Of a DNA stretch of 64,000 nt, positions 50,901 to 61,689 are shown in pieces. Within the stretch, counting starts at the first letter, position 1, and every line of letters begins with the position of its first letter. The translations under genes and the position numbers were made by a program. The notes beneath the pieces were generated by a model. It had not been told where the DNA came from. It saw nothing but the letters and a program-made list of their open reading frames with translations, and ran no database searches. Source of the DNA: Primulina eburnea (Eukaryota > Streptophyta > Magnoliopsida > Lamiales > Gesneriaceae); contig NC_133102.1 of assembly GCF_022965805.1 (NCBI RefSeq), positions 9,834,485 to 9,898,484 on the forward strand, given 5' to 3'.

Positions 50901-51607
50901 TTTCAGTAGAGGTAACTCAGTATCGTTATTTTTTTGGCTCACTTTTATATCTTACTGTCAGTAGACCTGATATTATGTTTGTTGTTTGCATTTGTGCAAG
51001 ATTTCAATCTAACCTTAAGCAGTCACATTACATTGCTGTTAAGCGCATACTGAAATATTTGAAGGACACTCAAAATGTCGGCCTATGGTATCTTAATGAT
51101 TCATCTTTTAATCTTATTGGATATTCAGATGCTGATTATGCAGGTTGAAAACTTGATAGAAAGAGCACAAGTGGTTTTTGTCAATTTCTTGGTGATAGGT
51201 TGATCTCCTGGTTTAGTAAGAAGCAGACTTCTACAGCTACGTCTACTGCAGAAACAGAATACCTTACTGCTGGAAGCTGCTGCTCTCAAATATTGTGGAT
51301 GAAACAACAACTTAAAGACTATGGAGTTCAAGGGTCTGAATCACCTATCTTCAGTGACAATACCAGTGCTATAGCAATCACGCAAAATCTAGTACTTCAT
51401 TCCAAAACAAAGCACAAATATATCCGTCATCATTTCATTAGAGATCATGTGCAGAAGAAGGACATTCGTCTGGAATACGTCTATACTGATCAACAAGCAG
51501 CAGACATCTTTACAAAGCCTCTATCTGAGAATAAGTTTTCTTATTTTCGCAATGTTCTTGGTTTAATTGATTTAACTTTAGCAATATTGTTGCTAACATT
51601 TTGTTAA
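47979..51607 (+). pseudogene. Pol of the plus-strand Sirevirus, broken
   Basis: Linker with WVPKGL near 48320. Protease near 48425-48470, where the catalytic DSGC is in a different frame from the long open frame around it and is followed by TAG. Pre-integrase LWHKRLNHL near 48810. Integrase with SDRGTEF and RTPQQNGVVERR (49200-49320), stops at 48952, 49099 and 49469. Reverse transcriptase 50094-50864 with [11 protein letters not shown] and YVDDIIFG (50638-50661). RNase H to 51607 with TAETEY and a TGA at 51146. Copia domain order. Not functional. Confidence 0.9.
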
Positions 51608-51708
51608 TTATTATCAGTTATATGTTACTCATCTAATATCAGTGTGTTTGAAAGGTAAAGAGACAATTTGGGGCAACTACTGATATTTTATTAAGAATAA
51701 AATCGATA

Positions 51709-52104
51709 CTATACAACATCACATAGACTACTGCTTACAGCATCTTGCCACAACATCAAAAAATTATTCAGGTCATGACTCCTAATATTCTTGAAGGCTT
51801 GGGCTTTTTCAGTCCTCTAAAGCAGGTCCAATTCCTTCAAAAGCATCATGTGGCTCAGCACATCATCCTTGACCAACTCGGATATTTGATCAACATGTGC
51901 ACGCCTCTTGTGCTTCCATGCAAGTGATCGCTGCTGAGCAGAAGCAGGAAAATCTCCATCATTGATTGACTGAATGCAGTGAGCAGTAATCCAAACGAGC
52001 ATAACCTTTCTAAATATGTATTCCTCAGCATCTTCTTTAAATCCCTGAATATTTTGAGGAGTCCGTGAAGGATGAGGAACATGCGTGCTGCTTTCACAAT
52101 CCAT
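51709..52104 (-). CDS. Antisense ORF in the Sirevirus spacer (95 aa, or 131 aa through one stop)
   Basis: On the strand opposite to the element, ATG at 52104 opens a frame of 95 codons (MDCESSTHVPHPSRTPQN) to a TAG at 51817. The same frame continues for 35 more codons to a TAG at 51709. The middle (residues about 20-110) is mixed charged and hydrophobic, likely helical, with KHKRRAHVDQISELVKDD. It is not the shadow of a sense gene, since no sense frame is conserved here. Antisense ORFs are known between pol and the 3' LTR in some plant LTR elements. No domain was recognised. Confidence 0.4.
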
Positions 52105-52503
52105 TGGATTTCAGATGTCATTACGAGCATAAATGATCTTATTTTATAGACATATCTTGAAGGGACAGGAGGAAGACAAAGAGTCATCTGGCCTCAACTT
52201 ATTCAAACTAAGTTTTTCTCATCCTTTCTTTTTATTTATTTATTTGCGTTAAGTAAAAAGCAATAGATAAACAAAAATATGACAAAATGGAATATTTCAT
52301 TCATAAAACCAGATGTGTTACATTGTGTCTATCTATTACATTTGATGATATCAGGAATTTGAAGTACTTTAGTAGTGCAAAGTACTTCAGCAGGAATCTA
52401 AGATCTGCTGGAATCCCCTTGCTTTGCATGGTCATTGTTTGTGAAAGGGATGATTCCGCAACTTAATCCTTCTAATAATGAATAATCTAACTGATTATTC
52501 AGA

Positions 52504-52650
52504 TTACAGGTCAATTAATTTCCAAATCTTCATATCTTGAAAAAAGATGTCTTCAAACATCATCTTACGAGAAGCTGAAAGTTGCCTTTGAGATTCCTCT
52601 GCTGAATCAGACTCTGGACAAGACTCCGAGAGTACATTTGCATCATCCAT
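52504..52650 (-). CDS. Small acidic antisense ORF (48 aa)
   Basis: Starts ATGGATGATGC at 52650 and ends TAA at 52504. The product begins MDDANVLSESCPESDSAEES and is acidic and Ser-rich, then turns hydrophobic-aromatic (MMFEDIFFQDMKIWKL). It lies upstream, in antisense direction, of the 51709-52104 frame; the two could be exons of one antisense transcript or unrelated. No family recognised. Confidence 0.25.
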   Translation of the reverse strand: MDDANVLSESCPESDSAEESQRQLSASRKMMFEDIFFQDMKIWKLIDL

Positions 52651-53274
52651 TTGTTTTTGATCTCTTATTTTTGTAAATGACTTAGTTTTAAGTTTGCAGG
52701 TACTTTATAGAGTCTCGGGGAAGACAAGAGACACCTAACTGTCCACATCCTACACGAGTGTCAAAGAGTCACCTGTCTTTCCCTCAGATTTCGTATCTTC
52801 GCATTAATTAGTTGCATTAATTGAAGGGGAACATTATTTTATTATGTCTGATATTTTCGTGATATATCAAAAGCAGAAGGAGGTTTGTCTTTTCGATAAA
52901 ACAATGTGTCTACTGGCTTTTATCAAGGTGCTGAAAATACTTCAGTACCTCATGACTTCCAGTTGATATTATCATAAGACGACAAACCATCTTCTGATTT
53001 GTTTTTCAATAACCACTTGGACAGCCGCCTTTTTATTTACCTTTTTCAAATTTTTGCGTATCTGACACTCTCTGCTTAACTTTTATAAATCTCAACCGCA
53101 AACATATTGACATGTGTCCTTATGTTTCACTGACGGCTGTACATTTTTGAATATTAAATGCCTCTTCCATCTCATTTCACTTTTATATTTCCAGACTTTT
53201 GCTTATTAGCTACTGATTTCTACTTATACTCATCTCTTTTACAAAATCTACTTCGAATTAATCTATGTGCAGAA

Positions 53275-53346
53275 ATGGCTGGAGCATACACACTCAATGC
53301 TTATCAAGTTAACTTTGCATCAGTTCTGACAATCAATGATGATAAT
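53275..53346 (+). pseudogene. Third ORF of the plus-strand Sirevirus, N-terminal 24 codons
   Basis: ATG at 53275 opens MAGAYTLNAYQVNFASVL and runs to codon 24, which ends exactly at the ATAAT target site of the solo LTR at 53347. The continuation is found at 62964. Similar N-termini occur, from memory, in a large transposon-associated family in Gesneriaceae. Confidence 0.65.
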
Positions 53347-54062
53347 TGTAGTGCCCAAATTCAGTACACATATAACCCATGCATTTATTTAATTATTAAA
53401 GCATTTATTTAATTTAAAATTGAGTCTTAGTGGTGCATGATTTATTTAAATACATTATTTTAAATTATTTATGTTTATGTGATGCACGTTAAAATGTTTT
53501 TCGAGTTTCATGTTTTAGGCGATTATTCGAGGCGGGATGGAGGAAAAGAGACCGGTGACGATTTTGGCAATTTTAAATGTGGTATTTTATTTTAAGTTGA
53601 GGTTGGAGCATTTTAACTAACTTATTAAGTTGTTAGTATTTTAAAAGCATAATTTAATCACTAGGTGATTTTATGATTTTAAAGTTTTAAAGAGTTGACA
53701 CTTGTACACTTTATTTTTAAATTAGGAGATGTTATTTAAATTTAAAGAAAGGTTATTGTTTGATTTCCATTTTAATTAATGGTTAATTTATAATTAATCT
53801 AAACTTTAATCCCTAATTATCACCAAAACACACGCACCCACACATGTTTACACACACCATTCACGCAACACACACACCCATTGTAAGAAGAAAACCTAGG
53901 GTTCTCCTTCCCAAGAGCAGCCGTCCTGTAATGCCCGAGATTTGAGGTGTTGTTAATCTAAAATGATTCGTTGATTAATTGATGTGATTATAGACAGAAC
54001 AGATCAGACCGGGGAAGCCGGAAAGAAGATGGAATTATGTGCGAGGATGAACTCTCGGAACT

Positions 54063-54270
54063 CTCGCGCATATGTGCGTATATGCCGGGCGCGCATATGC
54101 GCCGGCGCATATGCGCGGAGGGGGCAGAGAACCTCGCGCATATGCGCGACGTGTATCCGCGCATATGCGTGAGGGTATCCGAGAGTTGGGAAGAAGTTGA
54201 AGGACCTCGCGCATATGCGCGAGGCGCTGTGCATGCTACGCGCCGAGACAGGTCGCGCATATGCGTGAGA
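54063..54270 (+). repeat. Palindrome cluster CGCGCATATGCGCG in the 5' LTR of family A
   Basis: Exact and one- or two-base variants of a 14-bp perfect palindrome recur about seven times at irregular 15-55 base spacing. The frames that read Arg-Ile-Cys-Ala or Ala-His-Met-Arg repeats here are by-products of the palindrome. Confidence 0.9.
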
Positions 54271-57072
54271 CGTGCAATGCATAGATCGAGCCAATTAGCC
54301 TTCACATGCATGATATATATCAAAAATCGAATTGTGACCTTCAGAATTCAGAAAACATGAAAAGGGACGAAGAAAGTTGTGAAAATCCTTACGCCTTTAT
54401 ATTGCAATCCGTCCGTCTGATTTTGAATCTGAATTCCGTACTGTGTTCCTATCGACGTAGGCTACAACTGGACGTAAGTTTTGTTACGTTTTGACATGTT
54501 TTGAAATTATGATATTGTCAGAATCGAATATGATTCATATATGGTGTTTCGAGTATGTTAAACATCGTATAATCGAGACTGGATTGAAGAACGGATACCG
54601 TCTAGAATTGTTATGATTTTCAAAATTGATTTGATATCAGATTTGTATCGTTATTGATTTTGAGTTGTGAGATTTGATATCTGATTGATATGATATTGCT
54701 GGGTATATCGTTATAGTACAGTTATGCTATCGAAACAGAATTTGATTCAGTTCTGATTATATCCAGTATTGATCTGAGTTGAATATTGATACGATACATT
54801 CGATATTATCATTGCCAGATTGAGATTGACAGGCTTTGAATCCGAGATTTCGACAGAGTCAGATAGACAGAACGAAAGGTATAAATAAATGTTGATTCGG
54901 GATTGCACAACTCGAGTTAGATTTGACTTGAGTTTCTCAAAATCACATACTGAATGATTATTGCATTTGATATTTGCAATGCTTGATATTGATATGCTTA
55001 CTCTATTGATTTATAGCAAAGCATGAGTTAGATTTGGGCATATCCGTCTAGTCTTTGACAGAACCGTCATGGCAGAACCGCCAAGTCACTGGACTTTTGG
55101 ATATATATCGATAGACTGAGGAGAAGACCTACTCCTATTGCAGATCTTCGATATAGACAACCAAAGTCTAGTACTAAGAATGTACCACCATCTAGCTGGG
55201 GTAAATTAGATGGGAGAATGTTGTGTTCTTATAAAGATCAGGATCCCTAGATTAGGATGAGTCGAGTTAGAGTTTAGGACTCATAGAGTGTGATTCAGAG
55301 TTTGTTTTGATACATGTTGTTCAGATTTGATATTTGTTATTGATATTCGTTTCATGCTTTTATATATGCTTTTATATGACTGCATGTTTACATTGTTTAT
55401 ACTGGGATATTTATATCTCACCGGAGTTATCCGGCTGTTGTCTTGTTTGTATGTGTGCATGACAACAAGTGGGACAAGATTAGGGTCAGACAGAAGATGA
55501 GAGATGATTCAAGATTAGCGTGGAGATCCAGGCTCAGAAGTAGATTAGGATTCAGCACTGATATGTAGTTGAACCTAGTTGATTTTGTAGACAGTACAAG
55601 ATGTGTACATTTATGTTTAACATGTATATCAGATTGATTTACATTACGTTTCCGCATTTGTATTTAAAAAAAAATTATGTCCCACATTACTTAATTGTTT
55701 CATTTGATATTAATAACGATTAAGAAAATGATTAGTGTCCGTGTGGGGACTCGGACGCTAATCATCTTTTTAATCGTCATTGGGACTAATTTAATCAATT
55801 AGAGTAAACAGGGTTTCAATTTCTATTTTTTTTTTAAATGCGGAAGGTAATGGAATCATTCTATTATACAAACCGGTATAATAATACAAATCCTGTACAA
55901 CATGCATCTAGTTCAAAACAAAGGTTCAACTACTACAATCAAGTAATGAAACCTATCCATATCCAAGTCCGGAATCACCACTCTAATCTCGATCTTTCTT
56001 CACCTCTGTGACCCTGTACATGTCCCACCTGTTGCCATGCACACATACAAACACGACAACAGCAGGATAACTCCGGTGAGAATAAAATCCCAGTATAAAC
56101 AATGTATCAATGCAATCATATAAAACATATATAAGAGCATAATAAACATCAAAACATGTATCTAATCTGACCACATGAATTAATACAAATCTGTACGTAA
56201 CTCAAGGATTCATTTCTAATCTAGGGATCCTGATCTAATTTAGACTTTGGCATGCTGTATCGAATGTCTACAATAGAAGTCGATCTACATCTAAGCTCAT
56301 CGATACACCGTAAGTCTAGAGTCTTAGCGGTTCTGTCAAAGACTCGGCGGTTCTGCCCTAGCTAGGCTGATCTGCCCTAAACTCGAATTCTTGTTCTGCT
56401 ATAAATTCAATAGACTAAACATATCAATCTGATAATTTGTAAATATCAATGCAATAAAATAAAGTATGTGATTTAGGGAAACTCAAGTCAAACTTAACTC
56501 GAGTTGTGCAATCCCGAATCAGTATTTATTTATACCTTTTGTTTTGTCGGTCTGATACAATCAAAATTTCGACTCAAAGTCTGTCAATGTTCAATCTGGC
56601 AATGACAATATCAATATAATGTATCAACATTCTATTCAAATCAAGACATCTTTGTCTTATCAAATTCTGACGGTACAATAGTACAATCCTACGATACCGG
56701 TAATACCACACCAGTATATACTAATTCCAATAACTTATAATCAACCCCGATACAAATCTGATATCATAACTCAGTTGAATTAATTCTGAAATTCATAACA
56801 ATTCCAAAATCAATATGTTTCTTAATATGACTTCGACTCTATGATGTCTACTATGTCAAAAACACCATATCTGAATCGTATCTAATTCTGAACATAGCAT
56901 AATTCTAAATCTTAACAAAACGTAACGAAACTTACGTCCTGTAGTAGCTGTCGTTGCTAGGAATACGGTGCCGTACTCGGATTTAATTTTGGACGGACGG
57001 ATTGTTTGAAATCAGATTCTGAAATCCAAAAGCAATTCCTCTCCCAAGCTTTCGTTTTTCCTTTCTGAATTA

Positions 57073-57074
<2 letters not shown>

Positions 57075-57130
<56 letters not shown>
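57075..57130. repeat. (TA)n microsatellite
   Basis: About 28 uninterrupted TA/AT dinucleotides inside the inverted LTR. The same place in the other LTRs (54306-54320 and 59439-59450) has only a few units, so it expanded in this copy. Confidence 0.95.
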
Positions 57131-57139
<9 letters not shown>

Positions 57140-57160
57140 ACATGCATGGTGAGGATAATC

Positions 57161-57445
57161 TCGGCGCATATGCGTGAGACCATATGTCTCGGCGCGTAGC
57201 AACACGGCAGCTCGCGCATATGCGCGCCAATCTTCCGCGCATATGCGCGAAGCATTCTTCGCAACTCTCGGGTACCCTCGCGCATATGCGCGAATCTAAG
57301 TCGTGCATGTGCGCCCAACTCTCTGGACCTCTCGCGCATGTACGCGTATACAGGTCGCGCATGTGCGCCCAGTGTTCTGTCCCGCATCATGGGCTTCCGC
57401 ACTACTCGCGCATATGCGCGCCTACTCTTCGCGCATATGCGCGAG
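57161..57445 (-). repeat. Palindrome cluster in the inverted LTR of family A
   Basis: About nine copies of the CGCGCATATGCGCG palindrome, several with a CATGTGCG variant, at irregular spacing. Confidence 0.9.
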
Positions 57446-57597
57446 ACCTTCGGCTCTCGCACCAACAATCTCACATGCAAAATTTCAATTCATGTCTCAA
57501 TTAGCCCTTTCATAATCGTCTCGATTAAAAAAATCAATAATCGTAATTTAACACGATATAAAGTCTCGGGCATTACAGTCCGGGTCCCCACAGCAGG

Positions 57598-57610
57598 TGG
57601 TATCAGAGCA
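57598..57610 (+). other. Primer-binding site of family A (tRNA-iMet)
   Basis: TGGTATCAGAGCA lies five bases after the 5' LTR end at 57592. Its presence shows that the LTR end GTCCCCACA at 57592 belongs to the outer, interrupted LTR. Confidence 0.9.
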
Positions 57611-57785
57611 GTAGGTACCTTAGACTGAGATAGGAGCTAGTGAGTGGGGTAGATTGAGTTTTCTTTCATTGCTTGTGATAGCTAGCATGATTTACTGCTT
57701 TGAAATACATGTTTACATGGCTATCTGATTTGATTTGGTAACGTGTTTATTGAGAATGAATCAGAACCGATTCTTGATCAGCAGT

Positions 57786-58860
57786 AAGATGATCAGAGGA
57801 GGACTATTACAGAGTTTAGCTATTCCTGAATGGAAATGGGATCACATTTCCATGGATTTTGTGACGAAGTTACCGAGATCCTCCCGAGGTTGTGATGCGA
57901 TTTGGGTCGTGATTGACAGATTGACCAAATCCGCATGCTTTATTCCGTACAAGATGACGTACAGACATGACCAGATAGCAGACATTTATGTCAGAGAAGT
58001 GGTCAGATTGCATGGAGTACTGAAGTCGATTGTATCAGACCGTGATCCTCGATTTACTTCGCACTTTTGGTAGAGTTTGCAGCAGGCTCTAGGTACGAAG
58101 TTACATCTGAGTACCGCATATCATCCACAGACCGATGGACAGTCAGAGCGAACTATCCCGATATTGGAAGATATGCTTAGAGCTGTAGTGCTTGATTTTA
58201 GCACTAATTGTCAAGATGCCTTGCCACTTTGTGAATTCTCGTACAACAACAGCTATCAGACGAGTATTGAGATGGCTCCTTTCGAAGCGTTGTACGGTAA
58301 AAAATGAAGATCCCCTCTGTATTGGGACAATATCTATGAGGTCCCTGAGATTGGACCTGATATGATCAGAGATATGACTGAGAAGGTGAAGCTGATATAA
58401 AAAAGAATGAAGGCATCTCAAGATAGACAGGTCAAATATGCCAACATCAGACGACGACCGTTGGTATTTGAGGCAAGAGACCGAGTATTCCTAAAGATTT
58501 CTCTTTTCAGGAGTGTTGTCAGATTTGGCCAGAAAGGAAAGTTGTCTCCACGATACATTGGGCCCGTACGAGATTCTCGAGAAGATAGGAGATCGTGCCT
58601 ATCGACTCGCATTGTCCGCCTTCTTTATCTGGGATACATGATGTCTTTCATGTATCGTTACTACAGGAAATACCTACCTGATGCTTCACATGTTATGCAA
58701 CCAGACGAGGCCGAACTTGATGAGACTTTGAGTTATTTTGAAAAGCCGATTCAGATTCTTGATCGGAAGGAAAAATAGCTCAGAACGAAAACTATTCCAC
58801 TTGTGAAAGTTCAGTAGAGTCGTCATGACATTGAAGAAGCTACATTGGGAGACTGAGTCT
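57786..58860 (+). pseudogene. Integrase remnant of family A
   Basis: Starts within RGGLLQSL, just past the integrase zinc region, so the deletion junction is near 57790. It contains the catalytic core (MDFVTKLPRS, SDRDPRFTSHFW, STAYHPQTDGQSERT) and the C-terminal domain with LSPRYIGP and ASHVMQPDE, ending in a chromodomain-like tail (58800-58860). Stops at 58072, 58305, 58398 and 58776 and a TAG at 58814 break it. Gypsy, chromovirus-like. Confidence 0.85.
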
Positions 58861-58994
58861 GATATGAGACAAAGGTTCCCAGCATTATTCCACTTATGTG
58901 AGTATTTTTATTTAGCTTATATTCTCAATTCCTTATTGTATCTGATTTGATATTTGATTGATTACCTGTGATTTCGGGGACGAAATCGGATCTT

Positions 58995-59020
58995 GGGAGG
59001 GGGGGGGGGGGGGGGAGAAT
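58995..59020 (+). other. Polypurine tract of family A with a run of 17 G
   Basis: GGGAGG then an unbroken G run (58999-59015) then AGAAT, directly before the TG of the 3' LTR. The position fits a polypurine tract. The length of the G run is unusual and may be partly slippage or a sequencing artefact. Confidence 0.75.
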
Positions 59021-60866
59021 TGTAATGCCCGAGATTTGAGGTGTTGTTAATCTAAAATGATTCGTTGATTAATTGATGTGATTATAGACAGAACGGATCA
59101 GACCAGGGAAGCCGGAAAGAACATGTAATTATGTGCGAGGATGAACTCTCGCGCATATGCGCGTTCATGCCGGGTGCATATGGGCGGAGGGGGCAGAGAA
59201 CCTCGCGCATATGCGCGACGCGTATCCGCGCATATGCGCGAGGGTACCCGAGAATTGCGAAGAAAGTTGAAGGACCTCGGGCATATGCGCCGAATTAGGG
59301 CGCGCATATGCGCGAGGTGCTATGCATGCTACGCGTCGAGACATATTGTCTGTCTCGCGCATATGCGCCGATAAAGATCGCGCATATGCGTGAGACGTGC
59401 AATGCATAGATCGAGCCACCTAGCCTTCACATGCATGATATATATATATCAAAAATCGAATTGTGACCTTCAGAATTCAGAAAACGTGAAAAAGGACGAA
59501 TAAAGTTGTGAAAATCCTTACGTCTTTATATTGCGATCTGTCCGTCTGATTTTGAATCCGACTTCAGTACTGCGTTCCTATCGACACAGGATACAACTGG
59601 ACGTAATTTTTGTTACGTTTTGACATGTTTTGAAATTATGATATTGTCAGAATCAGATATGATTCATATATGATGTTTCGGGTATGTTAAAAATCGTATA
59701 ATCGAGACTGGATTGAAGAACAGATACCGTCTAGAATTGTTATGATTTTCTGAATTGATTTGTATCGTTATTGATTTTGAGTTGTGAGAATTGATATCTG
59801 ATTGATATCGTATTGCTGGGTGTATCGTTATTGTACAGTTATGCCGTTGAAACAGAATTTGATTCAGTTCTGACTATATTCAATATTGATCTGAGTTGTA
59901 CATTGATACGATACATTCGATATTATCATTGCCAGATTGAGATTGACAGGCTTTGAATCCGAGATTTCGACAGAGTCAGATAGACAGAATGAAAGGTATA
60001 AATAAATGTTGATTCGGTATTGCACAACTCGAGTTAGATTTGACTTGAGTTTCTCAAAATCACATACTGAATGATTATTGCATTTGATATTTGCAATGCT
60101 TGATATTGATATGCTTACTCTATTGATTTATAGCAAAGCATGAGTTAAAGTTGGGCATATCCGTCTAGTCTTTGACAGAACCGTCATGGCAGAACCGCCA
60201 AGTCACTGGACTTTTGGATATATATCGATAGACTGAGGAGAAGACCTACTCCTATTGCGGATCTTCGATATAGACAACCAAAGTATGAGACTAAGAACGT
60301 AACACCATCTAGCTGGGGTAAATTAGATTGGAGAACGTTGCGTTCTTATAAAGATCGGGATCCCTAGATTAGGATGAGTCGAGTCAGATTTTAGGAGTCA
60401 TAGAGTTTGATTCAGAGTTTGTTTTGATACATGTTGTTCAGATTTGATACTTGTTATTGATATGTGTTTCATGCTTTTATATATGTTTTTTTATGACTAC
60501 GTATTTACATTGTTTATACTGGGATATTTATATCTCACCGGAGTTATCCGGTTGTTGTCTTGTTTGTATTGCATGACAACAGGTGTGACAGGATTATGGT
60601 TAGACAGAAGATGAGAGATGATTCAAGATTAGCGTGGAGATCCGGGCTCAGAAGTAGATTAGGATTCAGCACTGATATGTATTTGAACCTAGTTGATTTT
60701 GTAGACGGTACAAGATGTGTACATTTATGTTTAACATGTATATCAGATTGATTTACATTAAGTTTCCGCATTTGTATTTAAAAAAAAAATTATGTCTCAC
60801 ATTACTTAATTGTTTCATTTGATATTAATAACGATTAAAAAAATGATTAGCGTCCGGGTCCCTACA
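59021..60866 (+). repeat. 3' LTR of family A
   Basis: 1846 bp, complete and uninterrupted, TGTAATGCCCGAG to GGGTCCCTACA. It is the reference for the other two copies. Small frames in it (for example 60544-60771 minus) recur in the other copy and are LTR sequence. Confidence 0.92.
59148..59396 (+). repeat. Palindrome cluster in the 3' LTR of family A
   Basis: Four exact CGCGCATATGCGCG copies and about four variants within 250 bases. Confidence 0.9.
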
Positions 60867-61689
60867 CGCCCACTCCTCTGAACTTTTCCAGCACATTTCT
60901 TTGAGTTTTCTTCAAGGAATCTAGTGCCACGTTCGCCCCGGATCGTCTCTCGCATCCTTCCCGTGTCGGTATCGTCATATCGGTATTTCTAATCATCAAA
61001 AGGCACGTATATTCTGTTATTTATGTATCAATATCGTTATATTATGCGTTGTGTTGTTATTTATGCGTAAAAATACATGTGTGATGTGTAGAAGTTTGAG
61101 CAATGATGTTTGGATCAATTTTGAAACAGTTTTTGGATCACAAATCACGTTTTTACTGTCTTTTCAATAACTGCGATTTTTCGGTCGTGATTTTGAGGAA
61201 ACTTTTAACATTAGAATTGTAGAACTTCTTGATACCTTTGATTTGACTGTAAATTCTAATTATTTGGATAAAAATTGAGTGAGTTATGGCGTTTTTCGTG
61301 GGACTGCTCAAACTGCGTTGTTTCTGAAAAAATATTTATTAATGTGTTCTTGAAGTTTTATTGTTGCAGGGTTCGTTGGGGATCAACGGTTGATCAGTTG
61401 CTGCGTCTAGGTATGCTTAGTATGATGTTGGGTTGGTATTTGGTATGCCGGTTAGTGTCGATAAGCATTTGAATTCATTAGAAGTCGTAGGAAACAATTT
61501 GTTGTCAAATTCCATATTTTGAGTTGTATTGGGTCGTAGGTTGGATATCGTCATTTCAAGGTGTTTGTACAAGTGGTGTCAATGTAGCAGCAACCTAGGA
61601 TGGGTCTTGAGGTGTCGGTTCATAGTCTGTACAATCGAGTTCAGAGCGTTAGCAGCACATGTACATAAATTTCGTTGGTTTTCTCCTAC

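Larger units (their letters stand above)
51608..53274. other. Spacer between pol and the third ORF of the plus-strand Sirevirus
   Basis: About 1.65 kb without a sense-strand domain. It holds two antisense frames (listed separately). The last 200 bases before the third ORF are pyrimidine-rich, with GTGCAG three bases before the ATG, which would fit a splice acceptor for a subgenomic mRNA. That is an inference. Confidence 0.5.
55742..57577 (-). mobile_element. Inverted solo LTR of family A inside the 5' LTR of family A
   Basis: On the plus strand it starts TGTGGGGACTCGGACG and ends CTCGGGCATTACA, the reverse complement of the family A LTR ends. It is flanked by GTCCG at 55737-55741 and 57578-57582. 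Length is 1836 bp against 1846 bp for the 3' LTR. It makes a tail-to-tail inverted repeat with 53927-55736. Confidence 0.92.
53927..57592 (+). repeat. 5' LTR of family A, interrupted
   Basis: LTR sequence 53927-55741 resumes at 57583-57592 after the inverted solo LTR. The insertion point is about 15 bases before the LTR end. Matches the 3' LTR 59021-60866 closely by eye. Confidence 0.9.
53927..60866 (+). mobile_element. Internally deleted chromovirus-like gypsy element (family A)
   Basis: LTRs start TGTAATGCCCGAG at 53927 and 59021 and end GTCCC(C/T)ACA at 57592 and 60866. Flanks are CGTCC (53922-53926) and CGCCC (60867-60871), a 5-bp duplication with one transition. The internal part is only about 1.4 kb: a primer-binding site, the C-terminal two thirds of integrase and a polypurine tract. 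Gag, protease, RT and RNase H are deleted. The 5' LTR is interrupted by an inverted solo LTR of the same family. Confidence 0.9.

Noticed and set aside
51855..52187. 110-aa antisense frame overlapping the 95-aa antisense ORF
   Set aside because: Hydrophobic out-of-frame shadow. The other frame has the more natural composition and continues past its stop.
54063..54270. CRISPR-like array
   Set aside because: Repeats are short palindromes with irregular spacing inside a plant LTR; no cas genes and a eukaryotic context.
54004..54360. Overlapping frames rich in Ala-His-Met-Arg and Arg-Ile-Cys-Ala repeats, also at 57012-57628 and 59098-59419
   Set aside because: They are translations of the CGCGCATATGCGCG palindromes on both strands and in several frames. 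No codon preference or domain supports a protein.
60544..60771. 75-aa minus-strand frame, also at 55427-55657
   Set aside because: Present in both family A LTRs only because the LTRs are copies. Lies near the LTR end where no gene is expected.
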